DNA of 44,765 bases, taken from Acetobacteraceae bacterium (lineage in GTDB: Bacteria > Pseudomonadota > Alphaproteobacteria > Acetobacterales > Acetobacteraceae). The notes below the pieces were generated by a model. That model worked only from the letters and a program-made list of their open reading frames with translations, made no database searches and had not been told where the DNA came from. Of the stretch, positions 18,313 through 26,293 are shown in pieces. Position 1 is the stretch's first letter. Every line of letters starts with the position of its first letter. The DNA lies in assembly GCA_031291795.1 (NCBI GenBank), contig JARLIJ010000245.1, forward strand, positions 1 to 44,765, read 5' to 3'. Position numbers and translations under genes: made by a program.

Positions 18313-19722
18313 ATGGATTCCGAAACCCTCGGCTTCATGCCGGCAATCGAGCTGGCTGAGCTGATCCGTACCAAGAGACTATCGCCCGTCGAATATATGC
18401 GCGCCCTGCTGGATCGCATCACAGCCACTGAACCGAAGGTCAACGCTTTCGCCTACCTGGCGGCCGACCAGGCTATGGAAGGCGCCAAACGTGCCGAGGC
18501 CGCGCTGATGAGCGGCGCGCGAATCGGGCGGCTGCACGGCGTGCCCGCGACGATCAAGGACCTGGCGATCACCAAGGACATGCCGACCCAGAGCGGCAGC
18601 AAGATCTTCGCCGGCAACCAGCCGAAGGAGGACACCCCGGTGGTGCCTCGGCTGCGGGACGAGGGCGCGATCATCCTGGGCAAGACCACGACCTCGGAGT
18701 TCGGCTGGACCGGCGTGTCGCGCAGCCCGCTGACCGGCATCACCAGCAACCCATGGAAGTTCGGCTACAACGCCGGGGCGTCCTCGGCCGGGGCTGGAGC
18801 GGCGTCGGCGGCCGGCTACGGGCCGCTGCACCAGGGTAGCGACGGGGCGGGCTCGATCCGTATGCCGGCGCATTTCTGCGGGGTGTTCGGGCTGAAGCCG
18901 AGTTTCGGGCGCGTGCCGTATTATCCGGTGGGGGTCGGCGACCTGACGTCGCATATGGGGCCGATGACCCGCACCGTGGCGGACAGCGCGCTGATGCTGG
19001 AGGTGATGGCCGGGCCGCACCCGCTGGATTACACGACACTGGAGGCCGGCCCGGCGAACTACCTTGCCCGCCTGCACGAGGGCATCAAGGGCAAGCGTAT
19101 CGCATACAGCCCCGATCTGGGCGTCGCGCGCGTCGACCCGGATGTGGCCGCGCTGGTGAAGGCCGCGGTGGCACGGTTCACCGACCTGGGCGCGATCGTC
19201 GAGGAAGTACCGACACCTTGGGCCAAGGAAGGCCCGGAGTTGATCCGCTTCTTCTGGTCGGCCCACATGACCCGCTTGCAACCGCATCTGGCGAAGTGGG
19301 AGTCGCAGATGGACCCGGGCCTGGTGGCCTGCATCAAGGACTCCGAGGACGTCAGCATCGCGAAATACCAGGGCATGCGCGAGCGCAAGATGGTCTACAT
19401 CGCCGAGATCCAGCGCTGGTTCCAGAACTGGGATTTCCTGCTGACCCCGTCGGTCTCGGTCGCAGCATTCCCGGCCGAGAAGCTGATGCCCGACCATTGG
19501 CCGCAACACGCGTGGGACTGGGTGATGTGGGCAGAGTTCTCCTACCCGTTCAACATGTCCTGGAACCCCGCGGCCAGCGTCCCCTGCGGCTTCACCGCTG
19601 AAGGACTGCCCGTCGGGCTGCAAATCGTGGGCAAGCGGTTCGACGATTTGGGCGTGCTGCAGGCATCAGCCGCCTTCGAGCAGGTGCAGCCCTGGGCAGA
19701 CAAGCGGCCGGCGCTAGGCTGA
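18313..19722 (+). CDS. amidase (amidase-signature family)
   Basis: Amide hydrolase of the amidase-signature fold, 469 residues, normal for the family. The Ser-cisSer-Lys triad can be placed: Lys in HGVPATIKDL (about residue 83), the bridging Ser in NAGASSAGAGAASAAG (usually GGSSGG) and the nucleophile Ser in GSDGAGSIRMPA. The glycine-rich loop has Ala for two glycines, a mild departure. No signal peptide. Co-transcription with the SDR suggests that one protein prepares or uses the product of the other in breakdown of an amide; the substrate is unknown. Confidence 0.93.
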   Translation: MDSETLGFMPAIELAELIRTKRLSPVEYMRALLDRITATEPKVNAFAYLAADQAMEGAKRAEAALMSGARIGRLHGVPATIKDLAITKDMPTQSGSKIFAGNQPKEDTPVVPRLRDEGAIILGKTTTSEFGWTGVSRSPLTGITSNPWKFGYNAGASSAGAGAASAAGYGPLHQGSDGAGSIRMPAHFCGVFGLKPSFGRVPYYPVGVGDLTSHMGPMTRTVADSALMLEVMAGPHPLDYTTLEAGPANYLARLHEGIKGKRIAYSPDLGVARVDPDVAALVKAAVARFTDLGAIVEEVPTPWAKEGPELIRFFWSAHMTRLQPHLAKWESQMDPGLVACIKDSEDVSIAKYQGMRERKMVYIAEIQRWFQNWDFLLTPSVSVAAFPAEKLMPDHWPQHAWDWVMWAEFSYPFNMSWNPAASVPCGFTAEGLPVGLQIVGKRFDDLGVLQASAAFEQVQPWADKRPALG

Positions 19723-19740
19723 CTGACACGTCCTCGGCGT

Positions 19741-19773
19741 CATGGCCCACCGGCCCTGAGCTGGTGGACCATG
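19741..19773. terminator. bidirectional terminator-like hairpin
   Basis: CATGGCCCACC (19741-19751) pairs with GGTGGACCATG (19763-19773). There is one mismatch on the plus strand, which becomes a G-U pair on the minus strand. It lies between the convergent amidase and cytochrome genes. No strong U-tract. Confidence 0.5.
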
Positions 19774-19790
19774 AGCCGGGGCGCGTCGAT

Positions 19791-20228
19791 TTACTTCGCG
19801 CGGTAGGTCCGGTGGCACGCACCGCAGGCCTCGCCGACGCCCTTGAACGCCGCGGCGGCGGCATCCGCGTCATTCACCTTCACCGCGACGACCAGCTTGC
19901 CCGCGGCATCCCCCAGATTGGCGGCAGCCTTCTGGAATCCGGCCTGATCCGACCATACCTCCGGCAGCGCCTTGGTGTTGTGGCCGGTCTCGCTGCCCTT
20001 CGGGAACAGTGACGGCATCAACGCGGCAAACCGCTGGATCGCCTGCGCCGGGAACTCAAGCGTCTTCAGGTCGCCCTTGGCCGCCAACGCAACCTTGATG
20101 CCGGCGAAATCGCCGTTCAGGAGATCGAGCCCGGTCTGGCGGATCTCGATCGGGTCCAGCCCGTCCGCGCGGGCCACGCCGGCCGCCGTGAGCAGCGCCA
20201 CTGTCAGTAACGCAACTGTCTTTTTCAT
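19791..20228 (-). CDS. cytochrome c' (class II c-type cytochrome)
   Basis: Periplasmic four-helix-bundle haem protein, 145 residues. The signal peptide ends at VARA-DG. The haem-binding motif CGACH (residues 135-139) sits close to the C-terminus (ends RTYRAK), the hallmark of class II cytochromes c. The first helix of the mature protein (PIEIRQTGLDLLNGDFAGIK) has no Met, so the sixth ligand seen in cytochrome c-556 appears absent. This favours true five-coordinate c', a family known to bind NO. A plausible sigma-70 promoter lies at 20285-20313. Confidence 0.9.
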   Translation of the reverse strand: MKKTVALLTVALLTAAGVARADGLDPIEIRQTGLDLLNGDFAGIKVALAAKGDLKTLEFPAQAIQRFAALMPSLFPKGSETGHNTKALPEVWSDQAGFQKAAANLGDAAGKLVVAVKVNDADAAAAAFKGVGEACGACHRTYRAK

Positions 20229-20284
20229 TCCCGTAAACTTCCCCTGGCATAGGCGGCGAGCGGCTGCCCATTGTTGGTGGTTGC

Positions 20285-20313
20285 AGTATGCAGACGGCGC
20301 GGTCCGGACTCAA
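20285..20313 (-). promoter_or_regulatory. putative sigma-70 promoter of the cytochrome c' gene
   Basis: On the minus strand TTGAGT (20313-20308), a 17-base spacer and CATACT (20290-20285) give a 4/6 and 4/6 match. The predicted start is about 50 bases before the ATG. Confidence 0.35.
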
Positions 20314-20341
20314 AGAGGACTCTGCGAACGGAAGGACAATC

Positions 20342-20923
20342 ATGCCGGCGATTAATTCCATAGCGGTTTTCTGCGGCGCCCGCCTCGGCAACAATCCAGC
20401 CTATGAGGCTGCGGCCCACGCGATGGGCAGCGGCCTGGCGGCTGCCGGCATTCGGCTGATCTACGGCGGCGGACGGGTTGGGATGATGGGTGTGCTGGCC
20501 GATGCCGTGCTGGACGGCGGGGGTACCGTCCTTGGTGTCATCCCGGACTTCCTGCTGAAGTGGGAAGTCGCGCATCCCGGCGTGACCGACATGGTGGTAA
20601 CGGGCAGCATGCACGCCCGCAAACAGCATATGGCGGAACAGGCGGACGCCTTTGTCGCCTTGCCGGGCGGCCTCGGCACGCTGGATGAGACAATCGAGAT
20701 CATCACCTGGCGCCTGCTGCACCTGCACGACAAGCCAATCCTGCTATGCAATGTGGACGGGTCGGCCGCACCGTTGCGGGCTGCAATCGAGGCCGCGATC
20801 GCCCAGGGTTTCGCCGACGAGGAGGCCCGCGGCGCCTACGAGGTCATCGACGGCGTCCCGGCGCTGCTGGATCGGCTTCGCTTGCTGCCGGCCGGTTCGG
20901 CGGGGCCAGCCGGCCGCCTGTGA
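20342..20923 (+). CDS. LOG-family protein (cytokinin riboside 5'-monophosphate phosphoribohydrolase-like)
   Basis: 193 residues from the ATG at 20342, which has AAGGA at good spacing; an in-frame upstream start at 20288 is less likely. Rossmann-like nucleotide-binding fold with FCGARLG at the N-terminus, YGGGRVGMMG, and the family signature PGGLGTLDETIE. Members cleave the ribose-adenine bond of nucleoside monophosphates and were once misnamed lysine decarboxylases. The bacterial physiological role is often nucleotide salvage or clean-up. It is divergent from the cytochrome c' gene and just upstream of tRNA-Pro. Confidence 0.92.
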   Translation: MPAINSIAVFCGARLGNNPAYEAAAHAMGSGLAAAGIRLIYGGGRVGMMGVLADAVLDGGGTVLGVIPDFLLKWEVAHPGVTDMVVTGSMHARKQHMAEQADAFVALPGGLGTLDETIEIITWRLLHLHDKPILLCNVDGSAAPLRAAIEAAIAQGFADEEARGAYEVIDGVPALLDRLRLLPAGSAGPAGRL

Positions 20924-20943
20924 ACGAAACGTCCGCTTCCGCC

Positions 20944-20972
20944 TTGCCTGCCGCGGCGGGCGAGGCTATATG
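20944..20972 (+). promoter_or_regulatory. promoter of tRNA-Pro
   Basis: TTGCCT (20944-20949), a spacer of exactly 17 bases and TATATG (20967-20972). The predicted start is near 20979, a few bases before the mature tRNA 5' end at 20985. Confidence 0.65.
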
Positions 20973-20984
20973 CCCGCCCTCGGC

Positions 20985-21061
20985 CGGAGTGTAGCTCAGC
21001 CTGGTAGAGCACTGTGTTCGGGACGCAGGGGCCGGAGGTTCGAATCCTCTCACTCCGACCA
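20985..21061 (+). tRNA. tRNA-Pro (anticodon CGG)
   Basis: A 77-base cloverleaf. The acceptor CGGAGTG pairs with CACTCCG, the D arm contains GCTCAGCCTGGTAGAGC, and the anticodon stem is CTGTG/CGCAG (one G-U) with loop TTCGGGA, giving anticodon CGG (reads CCG). The T arm is GGAGGTTCGAATCCTC-like. Discriminator A and an encoded CCA end the gene. Confidence 0.97.
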
Positions 21062-21319
21062 TTCCCCTTTAAGCCTGGCGGCAGCCGCAAGCTGCAGGCA
21101 TAGGCGATTTCTACGTACGATCCCCCGGGCCTTGGCCCCGGGGCCCACGGCTTGGTACTGGCAGCGGGAGACGTGAAACCCCGGGACGCGGTGTGCATTT
21201 CTTGTCAGCCGTCTGATAGGGACGCCGGGGGGCGCCCCAGCCAAGGCCGGGCGTCAAAGCACAGGGCGCACGCTGACGTGTCCACCCCCGCCAGCGTGCG
21301 TTCCCGTCAGGATCGTCCG
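21062..21319. other. intergenic region with GC-rich hairpins after tRNA-Pro
   Basis: No gene seen. A GC-rich inverted repeat around 21122-21143 (CCCCGGGCC, TTGG centre, CCCCGGGG) may end the tRNA transcript. A perfect 9-bp stem, CGCACGCTG (21267-21275) with CAGCGTGCG (21292-21300), lies about 20 bases after the lipoprotein stop on the minus strand and may end that transcript. Neither has a U-tract. Confidence 0.4.
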
Positions 21320-21511
21320 TCAGTTGCCCAATGCGCGATCCACCTTGCGACCCGCGCTCTGCGCCGGACCTTGCGGGGGATCGAAGGTGTCCTGCACTTT
21401 CTGCCCGGCATTGTCCAAGCTCTTGCCGGTCCGTTCCGCCGGCCCTTCCTGGTGGCACGCAGCCACACCCAGGGTCAGCAGCAGCACCGGAATCATCAGC
21501 AGTTTTCGCAT
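21320..21511 (-). CDS. small lipoprotein (entericidin-like), EcfG-type promoter
   Basis: 63 residues. The signal sequence MRKLLMIPVLLLTLGVAAC ends in a lipobox (GVAAC, Cys-19), so the mature protein is a short lipid-anchored peptide. The mature part is hydrophilic and repeats Gly-Lys/Asp-Asn segments (GKSLDNAGQKVQDT, GRKVDRALGN), a pattern seen in entericidin-like or small stress lipoproteins. The name is a weak guess; the lipoprotein call is firm. The upstream promoter at 21546-21572 suggests general stress control. Confidence 0.75.
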   Translation of the reverse strand: MRKLLMIPVLLLTLGVAACHQEGPAERTGKSLDNAGQKVQDTFDPPQGPAQSAGRKVDRALGN

Positions 21512-21545
21512 TTGTATCTCTTATATGGTTCGTTACAGTCCGCCT

Positions 21546-21572
21546 GAACGGCCTCCCCGACCCGCCGGTTCC
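21546..21572 (-). promoter_or_regulatory. EcfG (general stress sigma) type promoter for the small lipoprotein
   Basis: On the minus strand GGAAC (21572-21568), 17 bases, then CGTTC (21550-21546). This matches the alphaproteobacterial EcfG consensus GGAAC-N16/17-CGTT. The start codon is at 21511, giving a leader of about 30 bases. The rest of 21512-21795 shows no gene. Confidence 0.7.
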
Positions 21573-21795
21573 GTCACCGTATCGTTATCGCGGCGTGGTC
21601 GCGGCGCCCATGTCAGAGGGGGCCTCCTTGGCGTCGCCCCTCCGCAACCGCATATTGCGGCCAGGGGCCGCTGCCGCGTTGCCACGCCGATGGCCGACAC
21701 GAGTTGCGCCCTGCCGCCGCGCCCGCCCCGATCTTCCGCGCCCGCAAGGACGCCCCCGCCTGCGCAAGCCTGACCGCACGGAACCCATCAGCACC

Positions 21796-23124
21796 ATGAA
21801 CCAGCTCGACCTGCTCTCCGATCTGATCGCCCGCGCCCGTGCTGCCGGGGCCGACGCCGCCGACGCGCTGCTGGTGTCCGGCACCTCTCTGGGGGTTCAG
21901 CGACGTCTCGGCAAAACGGAACATGTCGAGCGATCGGAGGGCCGCGATCTCGGCTTGCGGGTGTTTCTGGGCCAGCGCGCCGCCGTGGTGTCTGCCACTT
22001 CCGTCGACCCGGCAGGGTTCACCGCGCTCGCCGAACGCGCCGTGGCAATGGCAAAGGTGGTGCCGGAGGATCCCTACACCGGTCTGGCCGATACTGCCGC
22101 GCCACCCGACCCGGACAACCTGGACCTGACCGATCCGACCGAACCCGACACTGAAGCGCTGGTCACCCGCGCCGCCGCCGCCGAGGAGGCTGCCCGCGCC
22201 GTGCATGGTGTAACCAACTCCGAGGGTGCCGACGCCAGCTTCAGCCGCGGTGAGGTCTGGCTCGTGACCTCCGCTGGGTTCGCAGGTCACCGCGCCCGTA
22301 CTGGCCACTCGGTATCTGCCACCGCCCTGGCCGGGACCGGCACCGATATGCAGCGCGACTACGATTATCACAGCACGGTGCATCTCGCGGACCTGGACGA
22401 TCCGACCGCGATCGGACACAGCGCCGGGGAGCGGGCGGTCGCACGGCTGAATCCGACTCGGCCAAAGACCGCCAAAATGCCCGTGGTGTTCGATCCGCGC
22501 GTCGCTGGCGGCCTGCTCGGCCATCTGACCGGCGCGATCAACGGCGCCTCGATCGCCCGCGGCACCAGCTTCCTGAAGGACAAGCTCGGGCAGCGCATCT
22601 TCGCGCCTGGTGTTTTCGTGCATGACGATCCCCGCCGGGTGCGCGGGCTGCGCTCCCGCGAATTTGACGGCGAGGGCACGCCGACCGCCGCCCATGCCCT
22701 CATCGAAGATGGGGTCCTGACGACCTGGCTGCTCGACAGCCGCTCTGCCCGGCAGCTCGGGATGCGGTCCACCGGCCATGCCTCGCGTGGCACCGGCGGA
22801 CCGCCGTCGCCGTCCGCCACCAATCTCTATCTCGCCGCCGGCGCGCTCAGCCCGACCGAACTGATGGCCGACATCAAGCTCGGCCTCTACATCACCGAGA
22901 TGATCGGCATGGGGGTCAACGGCGTGACCGGCGACTACAGCCGCGGGGCGGCGGGGTTCATGATCCGGGATGGCGCGCTGGCCGAACCAGTGGCGGAGAT
23001 CACCGTCGCGGGCCATCTTCTGGAGATGTTCGCGCATATGGTGCCGGCCAATGATCTCGTGCTGCGCCGAGGGACGGACTCGCCCACGGTGCGGATCGAC
23101 GGGATGACAATGGCCGGCGCCTGA
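21796..23124 (+). CDS. pmbA: metalloprotease-related PmbA/TldE protein
   Basis: 442 residues from the ATG at 21796 (MNQLDLLSDLIARARAAGADAADALLV), the usual PmbA N-terminus. The open frame continues far upstream to 21331, but that part is low-complexity and unlike the family. Conserved segments include RRLGKTEHVERSEGRDLGLRVF (in part), DGEGTPTAAHALIEDGVLTTWLLDSRSARQLG and NGVTGDYSRGAAGFMI near the end. PmbA pairs with TldD, which carries the zinc site; the pair processes peptides such as microcin precursors and degrades unstructured peptides. TldD is not in the window. Confidence 0.94.
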   Translation: MNQLDLLSDLIARARAAGADAADALLVSGTSLGVQRRLGKTEHVERSEGRDLGLRVFLGQRAAVVSATSVDPAGFTALAERAVAMAKVVPEDPYTGLADTAAPPDPDNLDLTDPTEPDTEALVTRAAAAEEAARAVHGVTNSEGADASFSRGEVWLVTSAGFAGHRARTGHSVSATALAGTGTDMQRDYDYHSTVHLADLDDPTAIGHSAGERAVARLNPTRPKTAKMPVVFDPRVAGGLLGHLTGAINGASIARGTSFLKDKLGQRIFAPGVFVHDDPRRVRGLRSREFDGEGTPTAAHALIEDGVLTTWLLDSRSARQLGMRSTGHASRGTGGPPSPSATNLYLAAGALSPTELMADIKLGLYITEMIGMGVNGVTGDYSRGAAGFMIRDGALAEPVAEITVAGHLLEMFAHMVPANDLVLRRGTDSPTVRIDGMTMAGA

Positions 23125-23189
23125 CCCCCCTATCGGCGGCCCCTGCGACACCCCATATTCGCGGCATGTTCACAACAAAAGGAAACGTC

Positions 23190-24116
23190 GTGCGCCGTAC
23201 CCCCATCCTGCTCGCGGCCCTCGCCGCAGTGTCGCTGGCATTTGCGCCCGGCCTTGCCGAAGCGCGCGCCGGTGGCGGTAGCTCCATGGGTAGCCGTGGC
23301 AGCATGACGTTCTCCGCGCCGCCTTCGACGCGCACCGCACCCTCCGGAGCGGTGCCGATGCAGCGCAGCATGACGCAGCCGAGCGCACCGTCGTACAGCC
23401 CGGGACTGGGCGGGGCGCCGGCATTTCAGCCGCGTTCGTCGTTCATGTCCGGCCTGATGGGCGGGCTGATTGGCGCCGGCATCGGCGGCCTGCTGTTCGG
23501 CCACGGGTTCTTCGGGGGCGGCATGGGGTTCGGTGGATTCTTCGGTTTCCTGCTGCAGATGTTCCTGCTGGTGATGATTGTGCGCTTCCTGTTCCGCCTC
23601 TTTACCGGCGCCCGGCGCCCCGCGCTTGCCGGTGGTCCGAGCATGTTCTCGCCCGCCGGGGTCCCCGGTCCGGGCCCGATGCCACCGAGTGGCGGTGGTG
23701 GTGGAGCGCCGCCAATCGCCATCGGCCCGGCGGATTATGAGCAGTTCGAGCAGCTGCTGCAGGGCATCCAGGCCGCCTGGAGCAACCACGACATGAGCGG
23801 GCTGCAGGCGATGGCCGCGCCCGAGATGGTCAGCTATTTCGGCGAGCAGTTGTCCGATCAGGCGAGCCGCGGCGTGCGCAACCAGGTCACCGATGTGCGT
23901 CTGGTGTCGGGCGACCTGGCGCAGGCCTGGACCGAACAGGGACGCGAGTACGCGACTGTCGCGATGCGGTTCTCGATGGTGGACGTCACCCGCGACGCGG
24001 CTGGCCGGGTCGTAGACGGCGATCCGAACGAACACATCACCGCCACCGAAATCTGGACCTTCGTCCGCTCGCGCGGCGGCCACTGGATTCTTTCGGCCAT
24101 TCAACAGGCGCGGTAA
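23190..24116 (+). CDS. Tim44-like domain membrane protein
   Basis: About 308 residues. I chose GTG at 23190 because AAAAGGAAA lies 6-7 bases upstream and a clean signal peptide follows (RRTPILLAALAAVSLAFAPGLAEA); an ATG at 23166 is in frame but has no ribosome site. A Gly/Ser/Pro-rich linker precedes two hydrophobic segments (GLMGGLIGAGIGGLLFGHGF, and FLLQMFLLVMIVRFLFRLF). The C-terminal 140 residues form a Tim44-like domain (QFEQLLQGIQAAWSNHDMSG..., then ATEIWTFVRSRGGHWILSAI). Bacterial members are inner-membrane proteins of unclear function. Possibly transcribed with pmbA. Confidence 0.88.
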   Translation: MRRTPILLAALAAVSLAFAPGLAEARAGGGSSMGSRGSMTFSAPPSTRTAPSGAVPMQRSMTQPSAPSYSPGLGGAPAFQPRSSFMSGLMGGLIGAGIGGLLFGHGFFGGGMGFGGFFGFLLQMFLLVMIVRFLFRLFTGARRPALAGGPSMFSPAGVPGPGPMPPSGGGGGAPPIAIGPADYEQFEQLLQGIQAAWSNHDMSGLQAMAAPEMVSYFGEQLSDQASRGVRNQVTDVRLVSGDLAQAWTEQGREYATVAMRFSMVDVTRDAAGRVVDGDPNEHITATEIWTFVRSRGGHWILSAIQQAR

Positions 24117-24202
24117 CCGGCCACTGGCGAAAACGGCGCGCCGCTTCTGTCGGTGGCGCGTAATGCCGGTTTGGATACGGCCGCGGCGGACCGGACGAGG
24201 GC

Positions 24203-24820
24203 TCAACGGGCGACGACGATGATTTCCGGACTGCACGGTGTCCAACCGGCGCGGTCCCAGTTGCCGTACCAGGTCGCTTCGCCAAAGCCCGCTTCCACCA
24301 GGAAGGCAGCGAGGCGTTCCCTGCTCATGAAGCGCAGCGTGGTGGCGGTCGTCACGGTGTCGTTCGTGGCGAAACGGAAATGCGTCTCGAAGGCGACGTG
24401 TTCGCCGCCCGCTGATTGGATTGCGTAATACACCTCGACCTCACCGAGGTCCGGGACGCACAGCCACTGGCGGGTTTCCGCTGGGATCCAGGTCTCCCAG
24501 GCCCGTCGAGCCGGATTGCGCGTTTCGAACGCCAGCCGACCACCCGGCACCAGATGTGCCCGCAGCGTGACAAGCGCCGCGCGCACGTCCCGGTCGTCCA
24601 GGAAGACCTGAAACACGTGGCCGGTCATGATCACGCAGTCGAAGCGGCGGCCGGGCGACAAGCCCGCCGCCTCGCTCTCGACCCATGTCGCCCGATCTCC
24701 AGCACCACCAGCGGTCGGCCGCCGGCGAGGTCGACGTTAGAATGCCTGGTTCCGACCGATCGGGTTGAGCGTGTCATAGACGGCCGCCAGCCGTGGATCC
24801 GTATAGCTTGCACACAGCAT
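24203..24820 (-). pseudogene. decayed class I SAM-dependent methyltransferase
   Basis: The intact 3' part (24661 down to 24203) reads as the C-terminal half of a methyltransferase: RRFDCVIMTGHVFQVFLDD, HLVPGGRLAFETRNP and the C-terminal beta strands. From the ATG at 24820 the same frame gives a normal N-terminus, YTDPRLAAVYDTLNP...NQAF, then TAA. In the +1 frame the reading resumes as NVDLAGGRPLVVLEIG, the start of motif I. It then jumps to RATWVESEAAGL in the first frame. So there is a frame break after NQAF and a deletion that removes the SAM-binding GCGTG loop and the following 30-50 codons. The residual frame cannot bind SAM. It is divergent from the GS-like gene. Confidence 0.8.
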
Positions 24821-24832
24821 CCGACCGTCCTG

Positions 24833-24854
24833 ACCCGCCCGCCGGCGGGCGGGT
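24833..24854. promoter_or_regulatory. 22-bp perfect palindrome in a divergent promoter region
   Basis: ACCCGCCCGCC followed by its exact complement GGCGGGCGGGT. It lies 13 bases before the start of the broken methyltransferase gene and 114 bases before the GS-like gene, next to an AT-richer CACTATACC stretch. It may be an operator or a cruciform-forming site. Confidence 0.4.
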
Positions 24855-24967
24855 GCGAAAGGGACCGCCACTATACCGCAACGCTGCCTCCTGCGAGCGA
24901 CCAACCCGCTTCCCCTTGCTGCGCAGCGCGCGCTACGCTCCGCGCTTCATCTGCGGGGGAGGCGCGC

Positions 24968-26242
24968 ATGTTGCGTGAAGACCTGATCTTCGTCGGCACA
25001 TGCGATATTGCCGGGCATGTCCGCGGAAAGGGCTTTCCGGCCGTCGAACTGCCGTCTCGCCTGCGCAAGGGCATCGGCTGGACGCACAGCAACATGATGC
25101 AGTCGGCATTCGGGCCGATCTTCGACACGCCGTTCGGTACCGCCGGCGACCTGATGATCGTCCCCGACCCGGCCGCGGAGGTCCGGGTCGATTTCGAGGA
25201 CGGCTCGCCGGCCGAACACTTCTTCCTCGGCGATATCCGCAACACGAACGGCTCGCACTGGGAATGCTGCCCGCGCGACTTCCTGCGGCGAGGCAATGCG
25301 GCCCTGGAGCAGGCGAGCGGCCTGCGGCTGATCGCGACGCTGGAGCACGAGTTTGTCTACACTGGCAATCTGGACCGGCCCGGCGACTCGTACAGTCTGA
25401 GCGCGTTTCGCCGCCAAGGTGGCTTCGGCGAGACCTTCGTTGCCGCGCTGCGAGCCGCGGGTGTCACGCCCGACTCATTCCTGCCGGAATACGGGCCGCG
25501 CCAGTTCGAGGTGACGGTCGCCCCGCAAGCATCCCTCCATGCCGCCGACCAGGCGGTGATTACGCGCGAAATGGCGCGCGCCACCGCACACCGGCTGGGC
25601 CATCGCGCAATTTTCTCGCCCATGCTGGTGGCGGACGGCGTCGGCAATGGCATGCACATCCACATGAGCCTGCGCGATGCCGCCGGCGTGCCGGCTACGC
25701 ACGACCCGTCCGGCCCGTTCGGGCTGACCCGCGCCGCGCTACAATTCGCGGCGGGCGTGCTGCACCATTTGCCGGCGATCTGCGCGGTCACGGCACCCTC
25801 GCCGATTTCCTATCTGCGGCTGACGCCGAACCGCTGGGCGCCGACGGTGGTCGACCTCGTGCAGCAGGACCGTGGGGCGGCAATGCGGGTCTGCCCGGTC
25901 TTCGCGGCGGGCGACGCCGACGAAGTGCAGCGCCAGTTCAACCTGGAGTTCCGCGTGGCCGACGGGGCAGCAAGCCCGTACATGGCGCTCGGCGCGGTCT
26001 TGTTTGCGGGCGCGGACGGGATACGCCGCTGCCTCGCGCTGCCGCCGGTCGACGCCAAGGCGACCGCGCTCCCACGGTCGCTCGGGGCGGCGCTGAAGGA
26101 GATGGAGCACAGCGAGGCTGTGCAGGCCTGGTTCGGCCCGGTCTTCCTGGACGCGTACCTGCGCCACAAGCGCGCCGAACTGGATTACACGAACGAATTC
26201 TCGGTCAGCGAGCTCTGCCACCGGTATGCTGAGATTTACTGA
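24968..26242 (+). CDS. glutamine synthetase-like ATP-dependent ligase
   Basis: 424 residues from the ATG at 24968, with GGGGGAGG upstream. The GS fold with metal and ATP residues retained: LEHEF (E126, E128), PEYGPRQFEV (E174, E181), GNGMHIHMSL (H230), LTPNRWAP, DRGAAMRV (R307) and LEFRVADGAASPYMAL (E327, R329). The adenylylation Tyr loop is missing and the protein is shorter than GlnA. It therefore belongs to the GS-like group that joins glutamate to amines or acts on other acids (PuuA or GlnT type). The substrate is not predictable. It is followed at 26294 by the convergent decarboxylase pair. Confidence 0.87.
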   Translation: MLREDLIFVGTCDIAGHVRGKGFPAVELPSRLRKGIGWTHSNMMQSAFGPIFDTPFGTAGDLMIVPDPAAEVRVDFEDGSPAEHFFLGDIRNTNGSHWECCPRDFLRRGNAALEQASGLRLIATLEHEFVYTGNLDRPGDSYSLSAFRRQGGFGETFVAALRAAGVTPDSFLPEYGPRQFEVTVAPQASLHAADQAVITREMARATAHRLGHRAIFSPMLVADGVGNGMHIHMSLRDAAGVPATHDPSGPFGLTRAALQFAAGVLHHLPAICAVTAPSPISYLRLTPNRWAPTVVDLVQQDRGAAMRVCPVFAAGDADEVQRQFNLEFRVADGAASPYMALGAVLFAGADGIRRCLALPPVDAKATALPRSLGAALKEMEHSEAVQAWFGPVFLDAYLRHKRAELDYTNEFSVSELCHRYAEIY

Positions 26243-26293
26243 GTAATCGAGGCGTCCCGGCTCACTCGCGATCCCCTGAGAGGGGCGGCGGCG

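Noticed and set aside
21331-21795. N-terminal extension of PmbA
   Set aside because: Low-complexity reading that crosses the EcfG promoter and the lipoprotein gene; the family N-terminus begins at 21796.
24416-24967. N-terminal extension of the GS-like protein
   Set aside because: It is antisense to the methyltransferase remnant; GGGGGAGG marks the start at 24968.
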